Shown here in pieces: positions 39,586 to 48,643 of a stretch of DNA of 64,000 nt. Position numbers and translations under genes: made by a program. The DNA is from Arenimonas donghaensis DSM 18148 = HO3-R19. GTDB taxonomy: Bacteria > Pseudomonadota > Gammaproteobacteria > Xanthomonadales > Xanthomonadaceae. The DNA is taken from NCBI RefSeq assembly GCF_000743535.1, contig NZ_AVCJ01000001.1:186001-250000 (forward strand). Direction: 5' to 3'. Position 1 is the first letter of the stretch. Each line of letters opens with the position of its first letter. A model generated the notes under the pieces. That model was not told where the DNA came from. It ran no database searches and saw only the letters and a program-made list of their open reading frames with translations.

Positions 39586-41376
39586 ATGACGTCCGCCTAC
39601 AAGATCCACGAGCACAAGTACGACATGGTCGTCGTCGGCGCCGGCGGTGCCGGCCTGCGCGCCACGTTCGGACTGGCCCAGAAGGGCCTCAAGACCGCCT
39701 GCATCAGCAAGGTGTTCCCGACCCGCTCGCACACCGTCGCGGCGCAGGGCGGCATCTCGGCCGCGCTGGGCAACATGGGCGAGGACGACTGGCGCTTCCA
39801 TTTCTACGACACCATCAAGGGGTCGGATTGGCTGGGCGACCAGGACGCCATCGAATACATGTGCCGCGAAGCGATCCCGGCGATCATCGAACTCGAGCAC
39901 CAGGGCGTGCCGTTCTCGCGCACCGACGACGGCAAGATTTACCAGCGCCCGTTCGGCGGCATGACCACGCACTACGGCAAGGGCACCGCCCAGCGTACCT
40001 GCGCCGCCGCCGACCGCACCGGCCACGCGATCCTGCACACGCTGTACCAGCAGTCGCTGGCGCACTCGGCCGAGTTCTTCATCGAATACTTCGCGCTCGA
40101 CCTGATCATGGACGAGGAGGGCGCCTGCCTCGGCGTGCTGGCCCTGGACATGTCCACCGGCGAACTGCACCTGTTCCGCGCCCAGGGCACGGTGCTGGCG
40201 ACCGGTGGCTACGGTCGCGCCTACTTCAGCGCCACCTCGGCCCATACCTGCACCGGCGACGGCGGCGGAATGGCGCTGCGCGCCGGGCTGCCGCTGCAGG
40301 ACATGGAGTTCGTGCAGTTCCACCCGACCGGCATCTACGGCGCCGGCTGCCTGATCACCGAAGGCGTCCGCGGCGAAGGCGGCATCCTGCGCAATTCGGA
40401 CGGCGAGCGTTTCATGGAACGCTACGCGCCCAATGCCAAGGACCTGGCCTCGCGCGACGTGGTGTCGCGCTCGATGACCATCGAGATCCGCGAAGGCCGC
40501 GGCGTCGGCCCGAAGAAGGACCACATCCACCTCGACCTCACCCATCTCAACCCGGCTGACATCCACGAGAAGCTGCCGGGCATCGCCGAGACCGCCAAGA
40601 TCTTCGCCGGCGTCGACGTCACCAAGCAGCCGATCCCGGTGCTGCCGACCGTGCACTACAACATGGGCGGCCTGCAGACCAACTACCACGGCGAGGTCGT
40701 CACCCTGCGCGACGGCAACCCGGACACCGTGGTGCCGGGCCTGTACGCCATCGGCGAAGCCGCCTGCGTGTCGGTGCACGGCGCCAACCGCCTGGGCTCG
40801 AACTCGCTGCTCGACCTGGTGGTGTTCGGCCGCGCTGTCGCCAACCGCTGCGCCGAGACCATCAAGCCCGGCGCGCCGCACAAGTCGCTGGCGGCCTCGG
40901 CCTGCGAGAAGTCGCTGGCCAACCTGGACAAGTTGCGCAACGCCAGCGGCGGCACGCCGACCGCGGTCATCCGCGACAACATGCAGCAGGTGATGCAGAA
41001 CAACGCCGCGGTCTTCCGCACCGGCGACACCCTGCGCGAAGGCGTCAGCAAGATCAGCGAGGTCCACGCGTCCTTCGCCGACGTGCGGGTCTCGGACCGG
41101 TCGCTCATCTGGAACTCCGACCTCATCGAAACCCTGGAACTGCAGAACCTGCTGGGCCAGGCGGTGGCGACCATGGTGTCGGCGGAGAACCGCAAGGAAT
41201 CCCGCGGCGCCCACGCCCGCGAGGATTTCTCCGAACGCGATGACGACAACTGGCACAAGCACACCCTGTGCTGGGTGGACGACGCGGGCCAGACCCGCCT
41301 CGACTACCGCCCGGTGCACATGTACACGCTGAGCAAGGACGTTGACGTCGTCCCGCCCAAGGCGCGGACCTACTGA
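39586..41376 (+). CDS. sdhA: Succinate dehydrogenase flavoprotein subunit
   Basis: 596 residues. FAD Rossmann motif [12 protein letters not shown]; the covalent-FAD histidine is His49 in [15 protein letters not shown]. Substrate/catalytic region [14 protein letters not shown] and [21 protein letters not shown], with active-site Arg/His. Oxidises succinate to fumarate and passes electrons to SdhB. Maturation (flavinylation) by SdhE, encoded downstream, and SdhAF4, encoded upstream, is expected. Nine bases from sdhD, so co-transcribed. Confidence 0.97.
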   Translation: MTSAYKIHEHKYDMVVVGAGGAGLRATFGLAQKGLKTACISKVFPTRSHTVAAQGGISAALGNMGEDDWRFHFYDTIKGSDWLGDQDAIEYMCREAIPAIIELEHQGVPFSRTDDGKIYQRPFGGMTTHYGKGTAQRTCAAADRTGHAILHTLYQQSLAHSAEFFIEYFALDLIMDEEGACLGVLALDMSTGELHLFRAQGTVLATGGYGRAYFSATSAHTCTGDGGGMALRAGLPLQDMEFVQFHPTGIYGAGCLITEGVRGEGGILRNSDGERFMERYAPNAKDLASRDVVSRSMTIEIREGRGVGPKKDHIHLDLTHLNPADIHEKLPGIAETAKIFAGVDVTKQPIPVLPTVHYNMGGLQTNYHGEVVTLRDGNPDTVVPGLYAIGEAACVSVHGANRLGSNSLLDLVVFGRAVANRCAETIKPGAPHKSLAASACEKSLANLDKLRNASGGTPTAVIRDNMQQVMQNNAAVFRTGDTLREGVSKISEVHASFADVRVSDRSLIWNSDLIETLELQNLLGQAVATMVSAENRKESRGAHAREDFSERDDDNWHKHTLCWVDDAGQTRLDYRPVHMYTLSKDVDVVPPKARTY

Positions 41377-41391
41377 CCAGGAAAAGCACAG

Positions 41392-42174
41392 ATGGCTGAG
41401 TTCACCCTCCCCAAGAATTCCAAGGTCGGCAAGGGCAAGCATTTCGCGGCCCAGGGCGCGAAGAACGTGCGCACCTTCAAGGTCTACCGCTGGAACCCCG
41501 ACGACAGCGCCAACCCGCGCACCGACACCTACGAAGTCGACATGGACGCGTGCGGGCCGATGGTTCTCGACGCGCTGATCAAGATCAAGAACGAGATCGA
41601 CCCGACGCTGACCTTCCGGCGTTCGTGCCGCGAGGGCATCTGCGGCTCCTGCGCGATGAACATCGACGGCACCAACACCCTGGCCTGCACCAAGGCGATC
41701 GAGGACTGCGGCAAGAAGGAAGTACCGATCTACCCGCTGCCGCACATGCCGGTGGTGAAGGACCTGGTGCCCGACCTCACGCACTTCTACGCGCAGTACG
41801 CCTCGATCAAGCCCTGGCTGCGCACCCAGAGCGCGGCGCCGGCCAAGGAGCGCCTGCAGTCCAAGGAAGACCGCGCCAAGCTCGACGGTCTCTACGAATG
41901 CATCCTGTGTGCCTGCTGTTCGACCAGTTGCCCCAGCTACTGGTGGAACGGTGACCGCTACCTGGGGCCGGCCGTGCTGCTCCAGGCCTACCGCTGGATC
42001 ATCGATTCCCGCGACGAGGACACCGGTGCGCGCCTGGACGACCTCGAGGATCCGTTCAAGCTCTACCGCTGCCACACCATCATGAATTGCACCCGCACCT
42101 GTCCCAAGGGCCTGAACCCGGCCCGTGCCATCGGCGAGATCAAGAAGCTGATGCTGCAGCGACGGGGTGCCTGA
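41392..42174 (+). CDS. sdhB: Succinate dehydrogenase iron-sulfur subunit
   Basis: 260 residues, about 20 longer than E. coli SdhB, with a basic N-terminal extension (residues 1-25, [15 protein letters not shown]). Cysteine sets for three clusters: [2Fe-2S] in [16 protein letters not shown]...C, [4Fe-4S] in [11 protein letters not shown], [3Fe-4S] in [12 protein letters not shown] with the following [13 protein letters not shown]. Electron path from FAD to quinone. Alpha- and betaproteobacterial-like form. Sixteen bases after sdhA. Confidence 0.96.
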   Translation: MAEFTLPKNSKVGKGKHFAAQGAKNVRTFKVYRWNPDDSANPRTDTYEVDMDACGPMVLDALIKIKNEIDPTLTFRRSCREGICGSCAMNIDGTNTLACTKAIEDCGKKEVPIYPLPHMPVVKDLVPDLTHFYAQYASIKPWLRTQSAAPAKERLQSKEDRAKLDGLYECILCACCSTSCPSYWWNGDRYLGPAVLLQAYRWIIDSRDEDTGARLDDLEDPFKLYRCHTIMNCTRTCPKGLNPARAIGEIKKLMLQRRGA

Positions 42175-42176
42175 GC

Positions 42177-42593
42177 ATGGACGCCCGCGACCTCCTGCTG
42201 CCGGGTTTCGCGATGGCGGCCCTGACCATGCTGGTGATGTTCCGGATGGGGTTCGAACGCCTGAGCCAGCTGGCCCGCGAGCGAATCCACCCGCAGGCCG
42301 TGGCCACGTCGGCGCAGATGTCGGCGCGCCTCAAGGACAGTCGCGCCGCCGACAACTTCCGCAATCTGTTCGAACTGCCGGTGCTGTTCTACCTGGCGCT
42401 GCTGGTCGGGGTGAACCAGGACCTGGCCTCGCCGCTGACGGTCGGGCTGGCCTGGGCTTTCGTCGGGCTGCGCGTGGCGCACAGCGCCATCCACTGCAGC
42501 TACAACAAGGTCCCGCACCGCTTCGCCGTCTACGCCCTGGGCGCACTGGTGCTGTGGACGCTGTGGGGCGTGCTGTTGGCCGGGGTGCTGTGA
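42177..42593 (+). CDS. MAPEG family membrane protein
   Basis: 138 residues, four predicted helices. The MAPEG block [24 protein letters not shown] fits the family of membrane-associated eicosanoid/glutathione metabolism proteins. Bacterial members may have glutathione transferase or peroxidase activity, or none known. It is encoded inside the sdh operon, 2 bp after sdhB, and its stop overlaps the GTG of sdhE, so it is co-expressed with succinate dehydrogenase. A role at the quinone or lipid level is an inference from this position only. Confidence 0.8.
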   Translation: MDARDLLLPGFAMAALTMLVMFRMGFERLSQLARERIHPQAVATSAQMSARLKDSRAADNFRNLFELPVLFYLALLVGVNQDLASPLTVGLAWAFVGLRVAHSAIHCSYNKVPHRFAVYALGALVLWTLWGVLLAGVL

Positions 42594-42838
42594 GCGAAGA
42601 CGCGGAGCTCAAGCGCCTGCGCTGGCGCTGCCGGCGCGGCATGCGCGAACTCGACCAGCTGATGTTGCGCTATCTCGACGGCCGCTGGACGAGCGCGGAC
42701 GACGCGGAACGGGCGCAGTTCCTACGGCTGATGGACACCGAGGACGATAAGCTCTGGCGATGGTTCATGGGCCGCGAGCGCCCGGAGGACACCGGCCTTG
42801 CCCTCATCGTCGAACGCATCCTTGCCCTGCCGCATTGA
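42590..42838 (+). CDS. sdhE: FAD assembly factor SdhE
   Basis: 82 residues, DUF339 fold. It has the RG-x-x-E motif ([10 protein letters not shown]), essential for covalent flavinylation of SdhA, and the DD(K)LWRWFMGRE helix. The start is GTG overlapping the preceding MAPEG stop (GTGA). As in E. coli, it is followed by ygfX, which overlaps its 3' end. Confidence 0.92.
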   Translation: MSEDAELKRLRWRCRRGMRELDQLMLRYLDGRWTSADDAERAQFLRLMDTEDDKLWRWFMGRERPEDTGLALIVERILALPH

Positions 42839-43253
42839 ATGGCGCCCCTCGCGCTGGCTGGTCGGTGCACTCTGCCTGCTCGCCGGGCTGGCGGCCGCGT
42901 CGGTGCTGGCCAGCGGCTTGCCGGACGCACTCAAGCCGATGCTCGCCGGCCTGGTCGTCCTGGCCGGCCTGGCCCGGGCCCGGCGCGAGGCACTGCGCGC
43001 CCCGGTGTCCCTGGTCTGGCAAGGCGACACCCTGGTGGTGCATGACCTCGCCGGCGGGCGCCACCGCCTGAGCTCGCCCCGGCTACGGGAACAAGGTCCC
43101 TTGCTGCGCATCCAGGCCCGCACTGCGCAAGGGCGGCGCTGGTCGCGCAGCTGGTGGCCCGATACGCTAGCCGGTCCCGACCGCCGCCGGCTTCGCCTGG
43201 CCGCGGCCGTCAGCCCCCGTTCCGGAATCCACCTGCCTTCCATGGCAGCCTAG
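42798..43253 (+). CDS. ygfX: YgfX/CptA-like membrane protein
   Basis: 151 residues. Two hydrophobic helices near the N-terminus (about 18-58) and a beta-rich C-terminal domain starting [21 protein letters not shown], as in YgfX. In E. coli YgfX is the partner encoded with SdhE, described both as a toxin affecting the cytoskeleton and as a membrane protein of pigment/respiration control. The start is a TTG at 42798 or possibly 42822, overlapping sdhE by 41 or 17 bp; no ATG is in frame. lolC follows 6 bp later. Confidence 0.75.
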   Translation: MPSSSNASLPCRIEWRPSRWLVGALCLLAGLAAASVLASGLPDALKPMLAGLVVLAGLARARREALRAPVSLVWQGDTLVVHDLAGGRHRLSSPRLREQGPLLRIQARTAQGRRWSRSWWPDTLAGPDRRRLRLAAAVSPRSGIHLPSMAA

Positions 43254-43259
43254 GCCCCC

Positions 43260-44504
43260 ATGCTCCCGAATCTTTCCCTCGCCATCGGCCTGCGCTACCT
43301 GCGCGCCAAACGCCGCAATGGCTTCATCTCCTTCATCTCGATGGCGTCCATCCTCGGGATCATCATCGGCGTGATGGCGCTGATCACCACGATTTCGGTG
43401 ATGAGCGGCTTCCAGCAGGAGCTGCGCGACCGCATCCTGGGCATGGTGGCGCATGCCACCGTGTCCGGCCTCGACGGCCCCCTGCAGGACTGGCCGCGGG
43501 CCGTGGCGCTGGCCGGCGAGGACCCGCGCGTGCTCGGTGCCGCGCCCTACGTCGAAACCGAGTCGCTGCTGCAGGGGCGCACGCGGCGGGGCGCGATCAT
43601 CCGCGGCGTGATGCCGGCGCTGGAGCCCCAGGTCTCGGAGCTGGCCGACAAGATGGTGCAGGGCAGCCTGGACGACCTGCAGGCCGGCGAGTACCGGATC
43701 ATCCTGGGCCGCGAGCTGTCGCTGCTGCTCGGCGCCGGCGTTGGCGATTCGGTCAATGTCTATATCTCCGAGTCCACCGTCACCCCGCTGGGCGCGATGC
43801 CGCGGGCGCGGCGGTTCGAGGTGGTGGGCATCTTCGAAGCCGGGGCCCAGGAGTACGACCTGGGCATGGCCCTGGTGCACATCGCCGACGCCCAGCGGCT
43901 GGGGCGGATGGGCGAGGGCGTCAGCGGCGTGCGGCTCAAGCTCGAAGACCTGTGGGAAGCCTGGCCGGTGGCGCGGGACCTGGCCGACCGCATGCAGGGC
44001 CACTACCGCGTGCGCGACTGGACCCAGGACCACGCCAATTTCTTCCGGGCGCTCAAGCTCGAGAAGACGGTGATGTTCATCCTGCTCTCGCTGGTGATCG
44101 CCATCGCCGCCTTCAACCTGGTGTCCTCGCTGGTGATGCTGGTGCAGGACAAGCAGTCCGACATCGCCATCCTGCGCACCCTGGGCATGTCGCCGGGGGC
44201 GGTGATGCGGGTCTTCATCGTGCAGGGCATGGTGATCGGCGTGCTGGGCATCGGCATCGGCGTCGCCAGCGGCGTGCTGTTGGCCAGCAACCTCTCGGAA
44301 ATCGTGCATTTCATCGAACAGACCTTCAAGACCGAACTGATGCCCTCGGACGTCTACTACATTTCCGGCGTGCCCACCCTGGTGGACGCGGCCGACGTGG
44401 CCATGGTGGCCGCCGTGGCCTTCGTGCTGTGCCTGCTGGCGACGATCTACCCGGCCTGGCGCGCCTCGCGCACCGATCCGGCCACGGCGCTGCGCTATGA
44501 ATAA
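43260..44504 (+). CDS. lolC: Lipoprotein-releasing ABC transporter permease (LolC/E/F type)
   Basis: 414 residues, four membrane helices: one at about 28-50 and three at about 270-290, 320-345 and 385-408. The large periplasmic domain (about 55-260) lies between. N-terminal [29 protein letters not shown] is the LolC/E block. It extracts lipoproteins from the inner membrane and hands them to LolA. The family alternates LolC and LolE; only this one permease is encoded beside lolD here, so the complex is either a homodimer (LolF-like) or uses a second subunit encoded elsewhere. Overlaps lolD by 8 bp. Confidence 0.9.
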   Translation: MLPNLSLAIGLRYLRAKRRNGFISFISMASILGIIIGVMALITTISVMSGFQQELRDRILGMVAHATVSGLDGPLQDWPRAVALAGEDPRVLGAAPYVETESLLQGRTRRGAIIRGVMPALEPQVSELADKMVQGSLDDLQAGEYRIILGRELSLLLGAGVGDSVNVYISESTVTPLGAMPRARRFEVVGIFEAGAQEYDLGMALVHIADAQRLGRMGEGVSGVRLKLEDLWEAWPVARDLADRMQGHYRVRDWTQDHANFFRALKLEKTVMFILLSLVIAIAAFNLVSSLVMLVQDKQSDIAILRTLGMSPGAVMRVFIVQGMVIGVLGIGIGVASGVLLASNLSEIVHFIEQTFKTELMPSDVYYISGVPTLVDAADVAMVAAVAFVLCLLATIYPAWRASRTDPATALRYE

Positions 44505-45198
44505 GCCCATGAACGACGTCGTCATCCGCTGCGAGGACCTGGGCAAGACCTACCAGGAAGGCGACCTGCGCACGCCGGTCTTCGACGGACTGGAACTTTC
44601 CGTGCGCCGCGGCGAAACCGTCGCCATCGTCGGTGCCTCCGGCGCCGGCAAGAGCACCCTGCTGCACCTGCTCGGTGGCCTGGACAGCGCCAGTTCGGGC
44701 GAGGTGCACGTGGACGGGCAACGCATGTCGGCGCTGGGCGAGCGCGAGCGTGGCCTGTTGCGCAACCGGGCCCTTGGCTTCGTCTACCAGTTCCACCACC
44801 TGTTGCCGGAATTCACTGCGCTCGAAAACGTGATGATGCCGCTGCTCATCCGAGGCGACCGCGCCAGCGCGGCGCGTCCGGCGGCGCAGGCGCTGCTCGA
44901 ACGCGTCGGCCTGGGCCACCGGCTGGGCCACAAGCCGGGCGAACTTTCTGGCGGTGAACGCCAGCGGGCCGCGGTGGCACGTGCCCTGGTCACCCGGCCG
45001 GCCTGCGTGCTTGGCGACGAACCGACCGGCAATCTCGACGAAAAGACGGCAGCGACCGTCTTCGACCTGCTGCTCGAACTCAACCGCGACCTGGGCACGG
45101 CCCTGGTCATGGTGACCCACGATCGCCGCCTGGCGCGGCGACTGGATCGGACCCTGGAACTGACCCAGGGACAACTGCGACCCGCCACCGGGGACTGA
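44497..45198 (+). CDS. lolD: Lipoprotein-releasing ABC transporter ATPase LolD
   Basis: 233 residues. Walker [10 protein letters not shown], signature LSGGERQR, Walker [16 protein letters not shown]-loop VTHDRR. Q-loop [24 protein letters not shown] is the typical LolD sequence that contacts the permease. Starts 8 bp inside lolC; possible start ATGs at residues 1 and 5. Confidence 0.93.
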   Translation: MNKPMNDVVIRCEDLGKTYQEGDLRTPVFDGLELSVRRGETVAIVGASGAGKSTLLHLLGGLDSASSGEVHVDGQRMSALGERERGLLRNRALGFVYQFHHLLPEFTALENVMMPLLIRGDRASAARPAAQALLERVGLGHRLGHKPGELSGGERQRAAVARALVTRPACVLGDEPTGNLDEKTAATVFDLLLELNRDLGTALVMVTHDRRLARRLDRTLELTQGQLRPATGD

Positions 45199-45199
45199 T

Positions 45200-47716
45200 T
45201 TGCCGGGCCAGCGTGCCCCGGTCCCGGCGCCCTTCGGGCCCGGCGTCGCGGCTGCGCTGCTGGCCGGCGTGCTTTGGGTGCAGGGCTTGGCCAGCCTGCC
45301 GGGCCTGGCGATCTGCCTGGCCTGGGGCCTGTCCGGGTTATGGCTGTGGTGTTCGCCAACGCGCTGGCGCTGGCTCGGTGCCGGCCTGGTCGGTGTTTGC
45401 CTGGCCAGCGTGCATGGCATGCATGCACTGGCCTTGCGCCTGCCCGCGCCGGACGCGACCGGGATGCACGCGGTGCGCGGCTACGTGCTTGGCTTGCCTG
45501 AAGCCAACGATGGCTCCGTGCGCTTCGGCTTCCGGGTGGAGCAGGGGCAGGGCGACAGTGCCTGGCTCGAGGGCAGGCGGCTGCAGCTGGGCTGGTTCGT
45601 CCGGCCTGGCGAGCCCTTGCCGGCGATCGGGGCGGGCAGTCGGTGGCAGTTCGATCTCCGGCTGCGCGCACCGCGGGGCGTGGTCAACCCCGGGGGATTC
45701 GATTTCGAACGGCGGGCGCTGGAGCGGCGGCTCACCGCCACCGGCTACGTGCTCGCCGGCAGGCCCGCGGGCGAGCCGGCGGCCAGCCAGGCCATCGACC
45801 GCCAGCGAGAGCGGCTCTCGCTGGCGATCGCAGCGGCCGTGCCCGATGCCCGGGCCAGGTTCGTGCAGGCCCTGGCCCTGGGCGATACCCGTGGCCTGGA
45901 CGACCACGACTGGACCGTGCTGCGTGCGACCGGACTGACCCACCTGATCGCGATCTCCGGATTCCACGTCGGCCTGGTCGCGGGTTTCGGCGCCCTGCTG
46001 GGCCAACTGCTCTGGCGGTTGTTCCCGGTGCTGGCGAGACGCTGGCCCCGGCCGCTGGGCACCGCAGCCATGGCCCTGGCGCTGTCGCTTGCCTACACCG
46101 CGCTGGCGGGTTTCGCGCTTCCCACCGTGCGAACCGCGCTGATGATCGCGGTGGTCGTGCTGGCGCGCTTGCTGCGCCGGCCGCAGGCCGACGGCCAGTC
46201 GCTGGCGTTGGCGACCATCGCCGTGCTGCTCGCGGACCCGCTGGCGGTGCTGTCGCCTGGCTTTTGGCTCAGCTACCTCGGGGTGGCCTGGCTGCTGTGG
46301 TGCCTGCCCAGGGAGCCGGGCCAGGGCTGGTGGCGTCCCTTCATCGGCGCCCAGGCCGTCGCGATGCTGGGACTGTTGCCGATCGGCGCCTGGTTCTTCA
46401 GCCAGGCCTCGCTGCCGGGTCCGCTGGTGAACCTGGTCGGCATTCCCTGGATCAGCCTGGGCGTGGTGCCGCTGGCCTTGCTGGGTTTGCTCCTGCATCC
46501 CGTGCACGAAGGCGCCGCGGCCCTGGCCTGGCAGGCGGCGGCCGCGATGATGGACCTGCTCTGGCAGGGCCTGGCCTGGGTGGCCCGGTGGCCGGCCGCG
46601 CTGGCCTGGCTGCCGGAGCCAAGCCTGGTGAGCGTGGCGCTGGCCCTGGCCGGCAGCTTCTGGCTGCTATTGCCCAGGGGCGTGCCCGGGAAAGGCCTGG
46701 CCGCGCTGTTGCTGTTGCCCTTGTTCTGGCCGGCCGCGGACCGGCCCGCACGCGGGGACGTCGACCTGTGGCTGGTGGACGTCGGGCAAGGCCTGGCGCT
46801 GGCGGTGATCACCCACCGGCACGTGCTGCTCTACGATGCCGGGCCGGCGCCACCGCGCGGCATGGACTTTGGTGAAGCCGCGGTGCTGCCGGCGCTGCGG
46901 GCGGCCGGCGTGCGTCGCATCGACCGCCTCGTGCTCAGCCACGGCGACAACGACCATGCCGGCGGCGCGAATGCCGTTCGCGCCGGCCTGCCGATCGCCC
47001 GCACGCTGGCGCCGGAGGCCTGGGCACGCCCCGGGATGCAGCCCTGCCTGGCGGGCGAGGGCTGGCAATGGGACGGCGTGCAGTTCACTTGGCTGCATCC
47101 GACGCCGCACTTTCCCTACCTGCGCAATGACAGCAGCTGCGTGCTGCACATCCGCTCGGCCGGCGCCAGCGCACTGCTGCCGGGCGACATCGGCAGGCAC
47201 GTCGAGGCCCGGCTGGCGAAGCTGCCCCCCGGGGCGCTGCGCAGCGACGTGCTGGTGGTGCCGCACCACGGCAGCGACACCTCGTCGAGCCTGGATTTCC
47301 TTGCCGCGGTGAGGCCCCGGGTGGGGCTGCTGCCGGTTGGCCACGACAACCGCTTTGGCCTGCCCAAGCAGATCGTGCTCGACCGCTACCAGCGCTACGA
47401 CGTGCGCCTGCTCGACAGTGCGTCGCTGGGGGCCATACGACTGCGCCTTGGACGCGACGGCGTGCGCGTGATCGAACGCCTTCGCCGTGACCGTCCGCGC
47501 TACTGGCGCCATGCCCCGGCTGGCGGCACAGGCTATGCTATCGGCGACCCCCCAACGGCAAAGGTGAGGCGTGCTGGAACTGATCAAGGCAGGCGGCTGG
47601 GTAATGGCGCCGATCATCGCGCTGGCGATACTGGCGCTGGCCATCATCCTGGAGCGCTTCTGGAGCCTGCGCCGGCAGGAAGTGCTGCCGCCCGGCCTGG
47701 GCGAAGAGGTCCGTGA
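45200..47716 (+). CDS. comEC: DNA internalisation protein ComEC/Rec2
   Basis: 838 residues as read. N-terminal helices and DUF4131-like OB region (about 1-210), the ComEC competence domain with many helices (about 215-500; GLTHLIAISGFHVGLVAGF), and a C-terminal metallo-beta-lactamase domain (about 515-770) with LVLSHGDNDHAGG and VVPHHGSDTSS. It forms the inner-membrane channel for single-stranded DNA uptake and may degrade the other strand. Start TTG, 1 bp after the lolD stop. The last about 50 residues overlap exbB by 146 bp and look non-native. With one base fewer in the C6 tract at 47548-47553 the protein would end at 47567, just before exbB (788 residues). Confidence 0.85.
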   Translation: MPGQRAPVPAPFGPGVAAALLAGVLWVQGLASLPGLAICLAWGLSGLWLWCSPTRWRWLGAGLVGVCLASVHGMHALALRLPAPDATGMHAVRGYVLGLPEANDGSVRFGFRVEQGQGDSAWLEGRRLQLGWFVRPGEPLPAIGAGSRWQFDLRLRAPRGVVNPGGFDFERRALERRLTATGYVLAGRPAGEPAASQAIDRQRERLSLAIAAAVPDARARFVQALALGDTRGLDDHDWTVLRATGLTHLIAISGFHVGLVAGFGALLGQLLWRLFPVLARRWPRPLGTAAMALALSLAYTALAGFALPTVRTALMIAVVVLARLLRRPQADGQSLALATIAVLLADPLAVLSPGFWLSYLGVAWLLWCLPREPGQGWWRPFIGAQAVAMLGLLPIGAWFFSQASLPGPLVNLVGIPWISLGVVPLALLGLLLHPVHEGAAALAWQAAAAMMDLLWQGLAWVARWPAALAWLPEPSLVSVALALAGSFWLLLPRGVPGKGLAALLLLPLFWPAADRPARGDVDLWLVDVGQGLALAVITHRHVLLYDAGPAPPRGMDFGEAAVLPALRAAGVRRIDRLVLSHGDNDHAGGANAVRAGLPIARTLAPEAWARPGMQPCLAGEGWQWDGVQFTWLHPTPHFPYLRNDSSCVLHIRSAGASALLPGDIGRHVEARLAKLPPGALRSDVLVVPHHGSDTSSSLDFLAAVRPRVGLLPVGHDNRFGLPKQIVLDRYQRYDVRLLDSASLGAIRLRLGRDGVRVIERLRRDRPRYWRHAPAGGTGYAIGDPPTAKVRRAGTDQGRRLGNGADHRAGDTGAGHHPGALLEPAPAGSAAARPGRRGP

Positions 47717-48224
47717 CTGGGCCCGCGGCCGGGAGCTGGACCCCAAGCACATCGACATCCTGCGCCGTAACTCGCCCCTGGGCGAACTGCTGGCCGCCGG
47801 GCTGGACGTGCGCCACCGCCCGCGCGAGATCATCAAGGAACGCATCGAAGACGTCGGCCGCCATGTCGCGCACCGCATGGAGCGTTTCCTCAACACCCTG
47901 GGCACCATCGCCGCCGTCGCGCCCTTGCTGGGCCTGCTGGGCACCGTGTTCGGCATGATCGAGATGTTCCTGGACATCCTCACCGCCGGCGTCGGCGACG
48001 CCAACCGCCTGGCGGGCGGCATCGGCCAGGCACTGATCTCGACCGCCGCCGGCCTGTGCGTGGCCATCCCCGCGGTCATCTTCCATCGTTACCTGCGCGG
48101 CCGGATCACCGGCTACGTGGTGGAAATGGAGCAGCAGGCCACCGCGCTGCTCGACGCCCTGGAGGAGGAGCCATCGGCCACGCCCGGCAAGCCGCCGCGC
48201 GCCACCAAGCGGAGCAAGGCGTGA
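47571..48224 (+). CDS. exbB: ExbB/TolQ/MotA family proton channel protein
   Basis: 217 residues, three membrane helices: about 10-30, 110-135 and 150-172. The channel motif AAVAPLLGLLGTVFGMIEMF and SIS/ISTAAGLCVAIPAV are typical of ExbB. With ExbD it turns proton flow into movement of a periplasmic partner. The gene is adjacent to exbD and msbA, not tonB, so it may energise lipid transport rather than TonB. Start GTG preceded by AAAGG-TGAGG. A TATGCT element (47534-47539) could be an internal promoter. See the comEC anomaly. Confidence 0.88.
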   Translation: MLELIKAGGWVMAPIIALAILALAIILERFWSLRRQEVLPPGLGEEVRDWARGRELDPKHIDILRRNSPLGELLAAGLDVRHRPREIIKERIEDVGRHVAHRMERFLNTLGTIAAVAPLLGLLGTVFGMIEMFLDILTAGVGDANRLAGGIGQALISTAAGLCVAIPAVIFHRYLRGRITGYVVEMEQQATALLDALEEEPSATPGKPPRATKRSKA

Positions 48225-48643
48225 AACTCAGTACCGGCCGCGTTCCCGATGAACCGGAGATCAGCCTCGTCTCGCTGATCGACGTGGTGTTCTGCCTGAT
48301 CATCTTCCTGGTGGTCACCACCACCTTCGACCACCGTTCGGCGCTCAAGATCGTGCTGCCCAAGACCGATTCACGCACCGAGGTCCAGGTCGAGCAGCCG
48401 CTGACCGTGCTGATCGACGCCGAGGGCCGGATCTTCATCGGCAACAACGAGGTGCTCAAGACCGACCCCGCCTCGCTGCGCGCCAGCCTGGCCAGCGAGG
48501 CCGGCAGCGACCGCACGCGCCAGATCGTCATACGCGCCGATGCCCGTTCGCAGACCCAGCACCTGGTGACGGTGATGGACAGCCTGGGCCAGCTGGGCTT
48601 CACCCGGGTCAACCTGGCGACCACGCCCGGGGCGGAACCATGA
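48221..48643 (+). CDS. exbD: ExbD/TolR family protein
   Basis: 140 residues. One N-terminal helix (about 15-38, LIDVVFCLIIFLVVTTTF) carrying Asp at the conserved channel position, and a periplasmic domain (about 45-140) with a TolR/ExbD fold. Start GTG inside the exbB stop (GTGA); it overlaps msbA by 4 bp. Works with ExbB. Confidence 0.88.
   Translation: MKLSTGRVPDEPEISLVSLIDVVFCLIIFLVVTTTFDHRSALKIVLPKTDSRTEVQVEQPLTVLIDAEGRIFIGNNEVLKTDPASLRASLASEAGSDRTRQIVIRADARSQTQHLVTVMDSLGQLGFTRVNLATTPGAEP

Noticed and set aside
39568-42075. An 835-codon minus-strand open frame opposite sdhA and sdhB
   Set aside because: Overlaps two certain genes in antisense and lacks domain features.
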